A stretch of DNA of 64,000 bases from Petrolisthes cinctipes (GCA_033782935.1 JAWQEG010000474.1:2170001-2234000), one strand, 5' to 3'; shown: positions 1-11,060, numbered from the stretch's first letter. Notes: generated from the letters alone by a model not told the origin. Translations and numbers: made by a program.

Positions 1-94
1 TCCATATAGGTGGTGTTTGTTTTGTGGATGGATGTATTATTTTGAAGGATTCGTTTACCTCCAATTTTCAGACTACATCACAGGGTCCCTTAAA
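1..94. repeat. Partial foldback element (GATTCCTCC family)
   Basis: Right half of a dispersed imperfect-palindrome family. It ends in the outer arm ATCACAGGGTCC, and the complete version is at 41160-41302. The left arm lies before the window. Confidence 0.6.
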
Positions 95-114
95 TGGAGT
101 GAAGTACCCCTCCC

Positions 115-118
115 TTCC

Positions 119-166
<48 letters not shown>

Positions 167-434
167 ACCCCTCCATTTTCTACACATACACACACACACT
201 AACACCTCCCTTCTCTACACATACACACACACACACACACGTACCCCTCCATTTTCTACACACACACACACACACACACTCACACCTCCCTTCTCTACAC
301 ACACTCACACACATACACACACACACACACTTCCCTTTTCTACACACACACATACAAACACATACACACACACGTACGCGTACCCCTCCCTTCTCTCTCT
401 ACACATACACACACACACACACACATATAACCCG
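115..434. repeat. (CA)n microsatellite cluster
   Basis: Several CA runs separated by short pyrimidine-rich linkers such as CCTCCCTTCTCTA. Open frames across it are repeat artefacts rich in Thr and His. The matching cluster in copy B (41329-41566) has different run lengths. Confidence 0.95.
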
Positions 435-671
435 AGGCAGGGTCATATATATAGCTCTCTCCTCACCTGCCATGACCCAACCCCATCTCACGTCACCTTA
501 AGTGCTTTCCCTGCCCCGCCCCCCCCCCTACCCCTGACCCAACTCACACAACCCCTAACACCCACCTGACGAGGCCTCCTTAGTGTTTCCCATGACCCTT
601 CTACCCCCCACAAACACAAACCCATAATTGACCCCCACTTCACCTATCTTTATTTGTACTATGACCCCCAC

Positions 672-1480
672 ATCCTTCATTCCAGACCCCTACCCTTCAT
701 TCCAGACCCCCACCCTTCATTCCAGACCCCCACCCTTCATTCCAGACCCCCACCCTTCATTCCAGACCCCCACCCTTCATTCCAGACCCCCACACTTCAT
801 TCCAGACCCTTCATCTCTATTCCAGACCCCATCCCTCCATTCCAGACCTCAATCCTCCATTCCAGACCCTCCATCTCTATTCCAGACCCTCCATCTCCAT
901 TCCAGACCTCAACCCTCCATCCTCCATTCCAGACCCCCAACCTATATTCCAGACCTCAATCCTCCATTCCAGACACTCCATCTCAATTCCAGACCCTCCA
1001 TCTCCATTCCAGACCCTACATCTCTATTCCAGACCCTCCATCTCCATTCCAGACCTCAACCCTTCAATCCAGACCCCCATCCTCCATTCCAGACCTTCAT
1101 CCTCCATTCCAAACCACCACCCTCCAATCTAGACCCTCCATCTCTCCATTCCAGACCCACACTCTCCATTCCAGACCCCCACCCTCCATTCCAGACCTCA
1201 ATCCTCCATTCTAGACACTCCATCTCCATTCCAGACCCACACCCTCCATTCCAGACCCACACTCTCCATTCCAGACCCTCCATCTTAATTCCAGACGCTC
1301 CATCTCCATTCCAGACCCCCACCCTCCAATCCAGACCCACACCCTCCATTCCAGACCCCCACCCTCCATTCCAGACCTCAACTCTCCATTCCAGACCCCC
1401 CACCCTCCATTCCAGACCCCCCACCCTTTATTCCAGACCCTCCATCTCAATTCCAGACCCCAATTCTCCAATCCAGACCT
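672..1480. repeat. CATTCCAGACC minisatellite, copy A
   Basis: More than forty tandem copies of a 19-20 bp unit built on CATTCCAGACCC followed by a variable CACCCT or TCCATCT segment. All three forward frames stay open for long stretches because the unit has no stop codon, so the long Pro/Ser-rich ORFs here are not evidence of a gene. Confidence 0.95.
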
Positions 1481-1579
1481 CCACCTCTCACACTAGACTT
1501 CCACTTCTCAGTCCCAACACATATCCTTCCCTCCCACACGCAATTCCTCCCTCACCTCACATCACCGTTAGTGCTTCTC

Positions 1580-2370
1580 TACTGTGGCCTTGATCCCCCA
1601 CACCTGTCCCCCACACCTCTGTCCCCCACAACTGATCACTACACCTCATCCCCACGTCTGATCTCCACATCTTACACGCACACCTCTGTTCTCCACAACC
1701 GTACCTCATACCAGACCCACACCTCTACCCCACACCTGACCCCCACGCTTGAACCTCACGCATGACCCCCTACATCTGACCACCCCCCCATCACCTCACA
1801 CCCACACCTCTCTCATCCACACCTAACCCCCACCTCTTACACCCACACCTCTGTCATCCACACCTAACCCCCACATCTTACACCTACACCTCTGTCATCC
1901 ACACCTAACCCCCACATCTTACACCCACACCTCTTACACCCACACCTCTGGCCTCCATACCTAACCCCCACATCTTACACCCACACCTCTCACAGCCACA
2001 CCTCTGTCATCCACACCTAACTCCCACATCTCACACCCACACCTCTTACACCCACACCTCTGTCATCCATACCTAACTCCCACATCTCACACCCACACCT
2101 CTTACACCCACACCTCTGTCATCCACACCTAACCCCCACATCTTACACCTACACCTCTGTCATCCACACCTAACCCCCACATCTTACACCCACACCTCTC
2201 ACAACCACACCTCTGTCATCCACACCTAACCCCCACATCTTACACCCACACCTCTTACACCCACACCTCTGTCATCCACACCTAACTCCCACATCTCACA
2301 CCCACACCTCTTACACCCACACCTCTGTCATCCATTCCTAACTCCCACATCTTACACCCACACCTCTGTC
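1580..2370. repeat. CACACCTCTG-type minisatellite, copy A
   Basis: Higher-order tandem array of CACACCTCTGTCATCC, CACACCTAACCCCC and ACATCTTACACC blocks, with a compound unit of about 40-60 bp. It is clearly longer than the matching array in copy B. Confidence 0.93.
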
Positions 2371-2662
2371 CACCAAATAATCGACAGCTACACACCAACC
2401 CAAATAAGATATAATACACTTATTCCTTTTGCATTCAATAATTTTGTTGAGAAACTTTACTTAGTCATATGTTTTTTTTATTTTACCATGTTATGCTGTA
2501 CAGAAGAACAAAAATCAGCTGTTCGTTGCTACACATGAAACATTACCAATCCCTAATAAGATGTCACTTGCAAACGTCATGAGTGAAGTCAGTTTGAAAT
2601 CCCTGAAGTGGAAAGGAACTAATGTGAGCACCTTTACGTATGCACAGAAATATACACACTAG

Positions 2663-2795
2663 GTTAGGTTATGTTAGGTTAGGTTAGGACTGACATATAA
2701 ACAAGGTTAGGTTAGGTTAGGTTAGGTTAGGTTAGGTTAGGACTGACATATAAACAAGGTCAGGTTAGGTTAGGTTAGGTTAGGACTGACATATA
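2663..2795. repeat. Interstitial telomere-like (TTAGG)n runs, copy A
   Basis: Three runs of GGTTA units separated by the spacer GGACTGACATATAAACA. TTAGG is the ancestral arthropod telomere unit. The spacer and the unique flanks show this is interstitial and not a chromosome end. The middle run is shorter than in copy B. Confidence 0.85.
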
Positions 2796-3118
2796 AACAG
2801 ACATGACCATTATCTATATAGGCAATTATATAATTTCATATATATCAATTAAGTTAAGATAGTAACTTAGTCATAATTATTTGTATGGACTCTCCCGACA
2901 ACTAATCATATTCATGACTGTTTCATATTAATACTATAATTTTGTCATTCATGTTTTTTGCCTCATTGACCACCTTACTCAATGACCCAGCAACACAACA
3001 CACCCTCGCCAGCCAGCCAGACAGCCAGCCAGACAAACCATTACATTCCCGTCCGCGCCTTTAATATCTTTCCCGCCTCGTGATCGTCATTTGTGCAACA
3101 GCCGGCCGACCGACCCCA

Positions 3119-3175
3119 TGACGTCACGACTCTACCACCTATATATACCTCGCCCCCACCGAAATGTTTCAGTAC
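3119..3175 (+). promoter_or_regulatory. Core promoter of cuticle gene A (CRE, TATA, initiator)
   Basis: A perfect palindromic CRE, TGACGTCA, lies at 3119-3126. A TATA box (TATATATA) starts at 3140. An arthropod initiator TCAGT at 3169-3173 sits about 31 bases downstream of the TATA start, so transcription probably begins near A3171. The 5' leader would be about 46 bases to the ATG at 3217. The same elements are unchanged in copy B. Confidence 0.75.
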
Positions 3176-3216
3176 AAGAGGAATTCCCACACGAAGAACA
3201 ACAAATAAGAACAGCC

Positions 3217-3292
3217 ATGAACTCCAAGGTGGGTTGAGGAGATGTGATTAGTAGGTACCTGCTGTATTAATTACGAAAAGGTCAAATTTAGA

Positions 3293-3344
<52 letters not shown>

Positions 3345-6300
3345 ATTTACTGTCTAATGTCAAAGCATGATGACGAGGTTGACCAAAAAGCATATGAAAT
3401 ATAATTATAATAAAATTTAAAAAAAAAATACAAATATCTTATGTAATACTCTTAAGGAAGGTCAGGGGTTAAAGGAGGTATCTATTTTTATTTATTATTT
3501 TTTTCAGTACTCCTTCATTCTATTTCCCTCATTTCCACTCAACTGTTCCAGGAATCCATTAAACTCATTTCATCTCTCCGATCCCTTGTATACAATTATT
3601 AATCTTATTCATTACACTCTAAACTCATTTCACCTTTCCACTTCTCATCCCCCAATACCTTGTTTATAATAATTAATCTTATTCATAACACTCTAAACTC
3701 ATTTCACCTTTCCACTTCTCTGTTTCATTTCTCCAATCACTTGTATACAATTATTAATCTTATTCATTACACTCTAAACTCATTTCACCTTTCCACTTCT
3801 CTGTTTCATCTCTCCAATGTCTTGTTTACAATAATTAATCAGATTCACTGCACTACTGTCATCCCATCTTATCTTTCCCGTTTACTGACTGACTGCTGTG
3901 AGGCTGTTCCATTCTACCTAAACCAACCAACACACTCACTACCTCTCTCACTCTAATTCAATCAACCAACTCACTCACTACCTCTCTCACTCTAATTCAA
4001 TCAACCAACTCACTCACTACCTCTCTCACTCTAATTCAATCAATCACACTCACTCCCTCTTTCTCTACCTCAACTAACACACTCACTCCCTTTCAACTAA
4101 CCAACATACTCACTCACTCCCTCCCTCCCTCTCAACCAACACAACCACCACACTCACTCACTCACTCCCTCTCAACCAACACAACCACCAAACCAACACA
4201 CACACACTCACTCCCTCCCTCTCAACCAACCAACCACCAAACCAATACACTCACTCCTTCACTCTCAACAAACCAACACACACACTCACTCACTCCCTCT
4301 CTCCCAACCAACCACCAAACCAACACACACACTCACTCACTCTCTCCCAACCAACACAACCACCAAACCAACCTAACTCACTCACACACTCCCTCACTCT
4401 CTCTCTCTGAACCAACCAACACACACACTCACTCACTCCCTCTCTCTCTCTGAACCAACCAACACACACACACACTCCCTCACTCCCTCCTTCCCCCTCT
4501 CGTAGCTCACATATACTTTCCGTCTAGGTGTGCGTAATGGGTGTTGTGGTGTTGTTGATGGTGTGTGTAGCTGTGGTTACCTCTGACCGCCTCCCTGCAT
4601 ACTACTACCAGTCTCAGGTATTATTTATTTTGGTTTTTAATCCATTTTGTACTCTGTATTTTTTTTTTTCTTCTGTTTACCTGTTTGTACTTAATTTTTT
4701 TTTTTTTTTTTTTAATCTAAATTTTTTTCTGTTTACCTTTTTTTACTCTAATTTATTCTTTTTTTTTATTCTATATTTTTTTTTGTTTATTTATTTTACT
4801 TAAATTTATTCTCTTTTTTTTTACTCTATATTTTTTTCTGTTTACCTATTTTTACTCTAATTTAGTCTCTTTTTTTTTTTACTCTATATTTTTTTTCTGT
4901 TTACCTTTTTCTATTCTATATCTTTACTTTATTCTCTTTTTTACTTAAATTTATTCTCTTTTTGTACCCGAATTTGTTCTCTGTTTATCTATTTTACTTA
5001 AATTTATTTTCTTTTTTTCCCTCTAATTTATTCTATTTTAAACTTTTTACTGTATTTTTGCTCAATCTTTACTTTATTCGCTTTTTACTCTAATTTATTC
5101 TCTTTTTACATTTGTTACTCTATTTTTACTCTAATTTATCCTGTTTTTACTCTATTTTATTCTCTTTTTACTCTAATTTATTCTCTTTTTACATTTGTTA
5201 CTCTATTTTTACTCTAATTTATGCTCTGTTTACTCTATTTTATTCTCTGTTTACTCTAATTTACTCTAAATTATTCTGTGTTTTTCTTTAATTTATTCTC
5301 TTTTTACCAGTTTTACTTTATTTTTACTATATTCTATTCTCTTTTTACTCTAATTCATTTAGTTATTACCCTAATTTATTCTCTTCTACCTTTTTTACTC
5401 TATCTTTACTCTACTTTTACTCTACTTAATATGTTTTTGCTCTATTTTCTGTCTTTACTATATTTTATTATTTTTTTACTCATTTATTCACTCAATTTTT
5501 AATCTGTTTTGTCTCTATTCTATTCATTTTTTTACTCTATTTTACTCTAATTTACTGTTTTTGTTCTTTTTTTACTTTATTTTTACTCTACTTTCCTCTG
5601 CTTTTCTTTATTTCTGCTCTAGCTTACTCTACTGTACATATTTTTTTTTTGCCATGTTTTTATTCTATTTTTACTCATTTATTACTCTATTTTAACTCTA
5701 ATTTTTCTCTATTGTATTCTCTTATTACTCTATTTCTAATCTATCTTACTTTTTTTTTTTTTTTTTTTTTTTGCTCTATTTTTTATTCATTTATTACTCC
5801 ATCCTGACTCCAATTATCATGGTTCTTGTATGTCCTTCAATACGCTTAGTTGGAAGACGCCTCAGATACCTATGGGACCCTGTGATGTAGTCAGAAAATT
5901 GGAGGTAAATGAGTCCTTCAAATATTGCCACAAAGCACCACCTATAGGGAAGGAGCGTGTTTCGTGGCATAGTCAGAAGGAATCAGCAGAAGCCTCCATT
6001 TCTCATTTACGATCACAGGGTCCTTAATTAAAGTAAATACGATTCGCATATTTTCTGGATTTTATGATGATTTCTTTACTGTCCTCTCCATGATGGTAGG
6101 GGATATGGAAACAAACACAGGACCTTCTATATATATAAAAACAAAAGTCGTTCGAAGCATAGTTCTTAATTGAGGACCTGCATGTTTAGTGTTGTGACAT
6201 AACGTAACGAATTTGTAAAAAAAAAAAAAAAAAAAAATAAGCGTGCTATCACTTAGTTACATAATGTCTTTTATATACCAACAATATCTTTCATCAATCA

Positions 6301-6617
6301 ATATACAGGAGTCGTCTGAGGAGTCGTACGAATCCAGAGAAGCCCAGTACAACTTCCAGTGGGCCGTAAGAGACGACTACTCCAGGAACGACTTCGGCCA
6401 CCAGGAGGGTCGTGACGATGACAACACCCAGGGGTCATACTACGTACAGCTTCCCGATGGTCGCCGCCAGACTGTCACCTACTACGTGGACGGTGACGAT
6501 GGTTACATTGCTGATGTCAAGTACTCTGGTGAGGCTCGCTACCCTGATTCCTTCGAGTCTTTCGAATCCTACGAATCTCCCCGACGCTATGCACCCCCCA
6601 GGCCCGTGTACGGTTAG
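3217..6617 (+). CDS. Pro-resilin-like RR-2 cuticle protein gene, copy A
   Basis: Three exons: 3217-3228 (MNSK), 4528-4617 and 6309-6617, all phase 0, giving 136 residues. Exon 2 supplies the hydrophobic core of a signal peptide (VCVMGVVVLLMVCVAVV) and the probable cleavage region near TSDRLPA. Exon 3 starts with a Glu/Ser-rich stretch, then carries an RR-2 chitin-binding domain with the signature GSYYVQLPDGR, VTYYVDGDDGY and ADVKY. A short Pro/Tyr-rich tail ends in RPVYG. An intron after the fourth codon is typical of arthropod cuticle genes. The product should be secreted by epidermis and bind chitin in the exoskeleton. The call to the pro-resilin-like group rests on the LPDGR and Y-x-V-D-G-D patterns. 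Copy B encodes the same protein. Confidence 0.9.
3229..4527 (+). other. Cuticle gene A intron 1
   Basis: GT..AG intron. It holds a (GT)n run at about 3294-3341, three to four diverged copies of an 80-115 bp block (ATTAATCTTATTCATTACAC / CATTTCACCTTTCCACTTCT) at about 3560-3850, and a long ACTCACTC / CCAACCAAC low-complexity stretch at 3920-4490. No gene was seen. Confidence 0.85.
4618..6308 (+). other. Cuticle gene A intron 2
   Basis: The first 1.2 kb is an extremely T-rich degenerate tandem array built on TTTTTACTCTAATTTATTCT. A foldback element (5874-6023) and an A run (about 6218-6237) follow, before the acceptor at 6307-6308. Confidence 0.85.
5874..6023. repeat. Foldback element (GATTCCTCC family), copy A intron 2
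   Basis: A 150-bp imperfect palindrome. The outer arms are GGGACCCTGTGAT and ATCACAGGGTCC. The inner arms include ATTGGAGGTAAATGAGTCC on the left and AGGAATCAGCAGAAGCCTCC on the right, with the hallmark TTTCGTGGCA in the right arm. Confidence 0.7.
6309..6617 (+). CDS. RR-2 domain exon of cuticle gene A
   Basis: Follows a clear acceptor (AATCAATATACAG). It encodes 102 residues holding the whole chitin-binding domain and ends at TAG 6615-6617. It starts with ESSEESYES, a junction sequence shared with the other two cuticle genes in the window. Confidence 0.92.
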   Translation, partial: ESSEESYESREAQYNFQWAVRDDYSRNDFGHQEGRDDDNTQGSYYVQLPDGRRQTVTYYVDGDDGYIADVKYSGEARYPDSFESFESYESPRRYAPPRPVYG

Positions 6618-6654
6618 GTCTGTATGTATACGGGTCGTGGTGTAATGTCCCAGA

Positions 6655-6862
6655 AACCACCACACACACACAAATACCAAAACTCTGCCCGACACACAAT
6701 TACCAAAACTCTGCCCGACACACAATTACCAAAACTCTGCCCGACACACAATTACTAAAACTCTGCCCGACACACAATTACCAAAACTCTGCCCGACACA
6801 TAATTACCAAAACTCTGCCCGACACACAATTACCAAAACTCACACACAATTACCAAGATTTC
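6655..6862. repeat. 27-bp tandem repeat just after cuticle stop, copy A
   Basis: Seven or so units containing AATTACCAAAACTCTGCCCG then ACACAC. They start about 50 bases past the cuticle stop codon, so probably lie in the 3' untranslated region. The array is conserved in copy B (about 47674-47880). Confidence 0.85.
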
Positions 6863-6931
6863 TAGCACTGGTAGAATTCCAACTTTGTGACAAATACACT
6901 CGAGTTATGGGTAGATTCTCTTGTCGGTAAA

Positions 6932-7075
6932 TTGGAAAGCTACTGATTCCTCCTAACTAATGCCAGTAAACAGACGCCCTCAGTGGTACTAATAGGGGAT
7001 CTGTTTCGTGGCATTGTTTGGAGGAATCGGAGACCTTCAAAATAACCAACAGAAGAACTTCCTCTTATAGGGTCC
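6932..7075. repeat. Foldback element (GATTCCTCC family)
   Basis: Arms of about 42 bp (TTGGAAAGCTACTGATTCC / GGAGGAATCGGAGACCTTC) flank a loop of about 25-30 bp. TCTGTTTCGTGGCA occurs in the right arm. The same element is at about 47951-48094 in copy B. Confidence 0.65.
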
Positions 7076-7199
7076 TCAGCAGCTGAACGAAGTGTTAATT
7101 GAGAGTCAAGCACTTCCTTCCACCAGTGGCTTGTTGTGATCGGATTTACTAATTTATAAAAGTCTATTGTACAACATTCAAGTGGAGACAACTCTAACA

Positions 7200-7554
7200 A
7201 GGATGGCAGCATCTCCAAAATAATATGCTTCAGTGTGTCTCCAAAAATAATATGCTTGAGTGTGTTTCCAAAATTGATATGATTGAGTGTCTCCAAAATG
7301 ATATACATGAGTGTGTTTCCAAAAATAATATGCTGGAGTGTGTTTCCAAAATAATATACTTGAGTGTGTCCCCAAAATAATATGCTTTGAGTGTGTCCCA
7401 AAAATAATATGCTTGAGTGTGTTTCCAAATTTATATGTTTGAGTGTTTCCAAAAGTATATACTTGAGTGTGTTTCCAAAATTATATGCTTGAGTGTGTCC
7501 CAAAATTATATGCTTGAGTGTGTTTCCAAAAATAATATGCTTGAGTGTGTTTAA

Positions 7555-7585
<31 letters not shown>

Positions 7586-7620
7586 GCTTGAGTGTGTCTC
7601 CCCAAATGATATACTTGTAC
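7200..7620. repeat. GAGTGTGTTTCCAAAA minisatellite, copy A
   Basis: About fourteen units of 26-30 bp containing TGAGTGTGTTTCCAAAA then TAATATGCT. The minus-strand ORF across it (7695 to 6940) is a repeat artefact. The copy B counterpart is at about 48220-48640. Confidence 0.9.
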
Positions 7621-7689
7621 GTTTTCATCATTGTCTGTACACAACAACTGATTATTATACACTGTAAAAATTTTGTCGATGTGCCATGT

Positions 7690-7872
7690 GTTCAAAAATT
7701 TTATATCTAGTATATATATATTTTTATATGTGACATTATTTATTTATTTACTAGATTCCCATGCATGCTTAATTAATAAAATGTATTTATATTGGCGTGT
7801 TTATTAATTTATCTGGAATTTTACTGTAATTTTATGAGACTCGAACTTGAAACTAACACTAACCCGTTCGTG

Positions 7873-7907
<35 letters not shown>

Positions 7908-8230
7908 CATTTATTAAATAATTCTTCTCCTTAGATTTATATGTTTTAAGTCCTATATTTACCTTTAGTACAAGCCCCAACCAATTAACATACACTCTGG
8001 GGAACGTTGCCGCTGAAGAAATGCTATGTAAGAAAACAAAAGACAACAACAATGAAATAATATAAAATAATAATAAACATAGGACTACTTAGATTTTTAT
8101 AAGGTTTGTTTAAGGCACCCTTAGAAATATAGTTTTCTATAATATTTTATTCAGTTTTCAGTTATTATTTTTAGGACTAACTAATAATATACTATCTTAA
8201 TATCACACACTATTTACCTCACTTCTCACA
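7690..8230. other. AT-rich non-coding stretch
   Basis: AT-rich sequence with an A run at about 7882-7907. AATAAA near 7775 could be a distal polyadenylation signal for cuticle gene A, but it is more than 1.1 kb past the stop. No gene was seen. Confidence 0.6.
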
Positions 8231-8500
8231 CTACATTCATCACCTCTCACACTACATTGTTCATCTCACACTATTTCCCTCATCTCTCACGCTACATTCT
8301 TCACCTTTCACACTACATTCCTCACCTCTCACACTACATTCCTCACTTCTCATACTACATTCCTAAACTCACACTACCTCCCTCGTCTCACACTACATTC
8401 CTCACTTTTCACACTACACTATTCCTCACCTCTCCCACTTTCGCCTCAGTACATATGTGTGTGTGTGTGTGTTTTAAGGGGAAAGCACATCTGTGTGTGA
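8230..8500. repeat. CTCACACTACATTCCTC repeat block 1, copy A
   Basis: Tandem CTCACACTACATTCCTCAC units ending in a GT run. A near-identical block lies 2.88 kb downstream (11140-11400), so this is a local direct duplication. Both blocks recur in copy B. Confidence 0.85.
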
Positions 8501-8895
8501 TAAGGGTTGAGCATGTGTGCAGTCGTGGATTGTTGACGTGTGAGTCACGTGTCTGGCTTGAGCTCTGTAAACAGTGACTGAGGTGTTGTTGCAGGCAGTT
8601 GCTGTGGCAGGGTTGGTAAGTACAGTATATGCTGTATACACGTCCAAACCTATCGATTGAAAAATGGTTGGACATTCAAATTTAAAGGTTGAATGTCATG
8701 AGTGCGGTATAACCTCTGGGAAACCGTCATTAAAGTGTTCCGAGTGTGGTAAAGGCTCTCACTTAACTTGCTCTGAGCTTCCAATGTATCACATATTGTG
8801 TCTCGAACTTACGAGGTTTAAGTATATGTGTAAATCGTGTGTTGTGTCTAAAGCAGGGGACCAATATGCAGAACTACGCGATGTAATCCTTGTAG

Positions 8896-9896
8896 TGGTG
8901 GTGAAATCACACTGGCGTGATGATCATAAACGGTGAATAAAACCCACTCTTGTTGACGGAAATAATATATTAATCCAAACAGTTTCGGTGGACACTGCCA
9001 CCATCTTCAGTGGTCTAGCGAGAAGTAAGGAATGACATAGATAGTACATAGGTATGAACTTATATACAGTTTGTGGAGGGGGGAGGGAAGGAGGTGTCAG
9101 TGGGATGGGGTAGAAGGAGGTGTCGGTGAGGGCAGGTCACGTGTTAATCCCCTTGGGCGTCACCTAGGTGTGGGTGAAGTGAGGTGTGTGTGGTGAGGGA
9201 AGGGACATTTCTACCAAGGATCTCATTATTGGGTCTAATTTATACATACCATAACTAAGGTTGAAATTGCGGTATTTTTCAATGCACATTGATTCGATTA
9301 TCTTACGTTTTCTAAAGTCGTTGCTTTTATACATCAGATGGCTACCTTGCCAATCAATTCTATGATTGGCATTACAAACATGGTTAAAAATAGCATTGTT
9401 TAAATTACACGTCTTAGTGGCATATTTATGTTCCTTAATTCTAGTTTCTAGGTTTCGGCCAGTCTCTCCTATGTAAACTAGTTCACAATCTTTGCATGGA
9501 ATTTTATATATCCCTGCTTCTGTCAAAGTTCTAAATTTGTTTTTTACTAACTTTGATTTAATAGTTGAGGTGTATTTAAAGGCTATATTTACATCACTTG
9601 TGTGACAAATAGACCTCACCATACTCAAATCAGAGATGTAAGGCAATGTGAGAAAACGTTTCATTTGTGTGGTGGGGTTTTTTGGAGCATAGTGAGATTG
9701 CCTTGCTTTAAGGTAGGCTTTTTTTTATGAACCAAGGGGGTATTTTAAATTTTGAAAGATTTTCCAAATCAGCTGATTTTCTTCATTTATATGCTCTGGA
9801 CTTCTCGCTAGACCACTGAAGATGGTGGCAGTGTCCACCGAAACTGTTTGGATTAATATATTATTTCCGTCAACAAGAGTGGGTTTTATTCACCGT
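8896..9896 (-). mobile_element. Penelope-like element fragment (GIY-YIG), copy A
   Basis: A 1001-bp insertion flanked by the exact 12-bp target duplication TAATCCTTGTAG (8884-8895 and 9897-9908). About 95 bp near each end are inverted copies: 8930-9025 starts CGGTGAATAAAACCCACTC and 9800-9895 is its complement. That layout matches the inverted terminal pLTR arrangement seen in some Penelope insertions. The only coding remnant is the C-terminal endonuclease part on the minus strand, so the copy is 5' truncated and cannot move itself. It is in the same place in copy B, so it predates the duplication. Confidence 0.85.
9164..9664 (-). pseudogene. GIY-YIG endonuclease domain of Penelope-like element, copy A
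   Basis: Open frame of 166 residues. The GIY-YIG core is visible as GIYKIPCKDC, LVYIGETGR, LETRIKEHK, with the Cys pair typical of Penelope elements. The upstream LPYISDLS and VNIAFKYTST segments match the linker between reverse transcriptase and endonuclease. The frame continues open upstream (KARQSHYAP) but no reverse transcriptase motif was seen. It is a truncated pol C-terminus and not a host gene. Copy B differs by one residue (I to M in the LDPIMRS segment). Confidence 0.85.
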
Positions 9897-10089
9897 TAAT
9901 CCTTGTAGCTATAACATCTAATAATGAGACCGCTGTACCGTCGAGTGGCCCAGCTGTTGCAGCTTCAAGTAATACGATGGGCGTACAGTTGGCTCCCCTT
10001 CCGCGTTTACCATTTTGCGTTGCCAATGTTGAGCCATCCAGAAATTTGAATCCCGAACCCAGGTTTATCATGATGCGAATCCCTCACTA

Positions 10090-11060
10090 GCTCGTGAGAC
10101 GGAAAGAGGTGCTGGGTTTGAAATGGAAAGCTTCAACAGTGATCAAGTGTTATTATTGGAGAGGGAGAGAAGTATTACAGTAAGCACCTGAGATTATAAG
10201 TCAACAAACCCGACTGTCATCTTAATCATTTTTCTTCTGATATTTAAATCCAAGAGAATGCTACATTCCAAGAGATTTGCTTTATTATAGAAAATTATGA
10301 CAAACTTTAAGTAGCAATAACATTCACACGTGAGCAATTACTGATGATTAATAAATGCTTTCTTTTTGAGTCTTATAATGATTCTTACTCAGCCGAGTAC
10401 TAAGAAAAGGAAAGGGAATAATCATTACGAAAACATTCATAATCGTTAAAGGTCGTGTCCATACACCACCCACTTCATGAATATAATTTCGTTGTCGCTA
10501 TGTTTTGTCGTGGTAGACAATTGTAGTATTGAAAGTGAGACTAACTTGAGAACGATAAACGTAGCTTTTATAGATCTTATAATGAATTAATACCGGTATA
10601 TATCTTGTCAATATTGAAGTGTAACGTTCACACAAGGCAATACCAACTGAACACACAGTCATCCGGCTTTCTTTCCTCGCATAGTCCGCATGTGTTAGGT
10701 GTCTTCTATTTAGGGCAGATAAGGTACTGACGTGCACTTCTAAATATGATATGAATGTGCTCAACGGTTGAGATTTTTGAAGCAAATGAAGAGGAAGAAA
10801 GATCATAATGGTTCTGGAAGATATTATAAGTAAGGCTAATTTCGTTACTCGGCAGCAGTCAAGATATTTTCTGATAGATCGTTTTGTGTTACTGGTTACC
10901 AGAGAATTGTGTTTTGTTGTGGAGAGTCATATCTTCCCAATAATAACTCTGTCTCATCTCCCTCCCCCTCCCAGCACTCCTTCACTCTACTCCTCCACTT
11001 TCCCACCTCACTCTGCTTCTCAACACCTTCATTATCATTCTGTGTGTAGCCGAAAATGAT
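10090..11060. other. Non-coding stretch, nothing recognised
   Basis: Mostly AT-rich single-copy sequence, nearly identical in copy B. A 102-codon minus-strand frame (10806-10498) has no recognisable domain and weak codon character, and I do not call it. Confidence 0.5.

Larger units (their letters stand above)
8664..10089 (+). pseudogene. PHD-finger-like ORF split by a Penelope-like insertion, copy A
   Basis: The reading frame starts at ATG 8664 and has zinc-ligand spacing like a PHD finger: CHEC, CSEC, HLTC and a late CKSC. At 8895 it is interrupted by a 1001-bp Penelope-like element. Beyond the element, after the repeated 12-bp target TAATCCTTGTAG, the frame reads on in an Ala/Pro/Ser-rich stretch (plus strand, about 9909-10089). 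Small PHD-like ORFs with this layout occur as ORF1 products of non-LTR retrotransposons, which is my best guess; a domesticated or host gene is possible. The interruption makes the original product impossible unless the insert is removed. Confidence 0.65.

Noticed and set aside
628..1593. Long Pro/Ser/His-rich open frame (321 codons) and its equivalent at 41800-43044 (414 codons)
   Set aside because: Lies wholly in the CATTCCAGACC minisatellite. All three frames are open and unit changes shift freely between frames. No coding signature.
2663..2795. True telomere
   Set aside because: Short interrupted runs embedded in gene-containing sequence on both sides.
6940..7695. Minus-strand frame of 251 codons with HIIFGNTLK repeats
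   Set aside because: Product of the GAGTGTGTTTCCAAAA tandem array; frame and length are not preserved in copy B.
10498..10806. 102-codon minus-strand frame, also in copy B at 51517-51825
   Set aside because: No recognised domain, no promoter or splice context. Conservation between copies only reflects the recent duplication.
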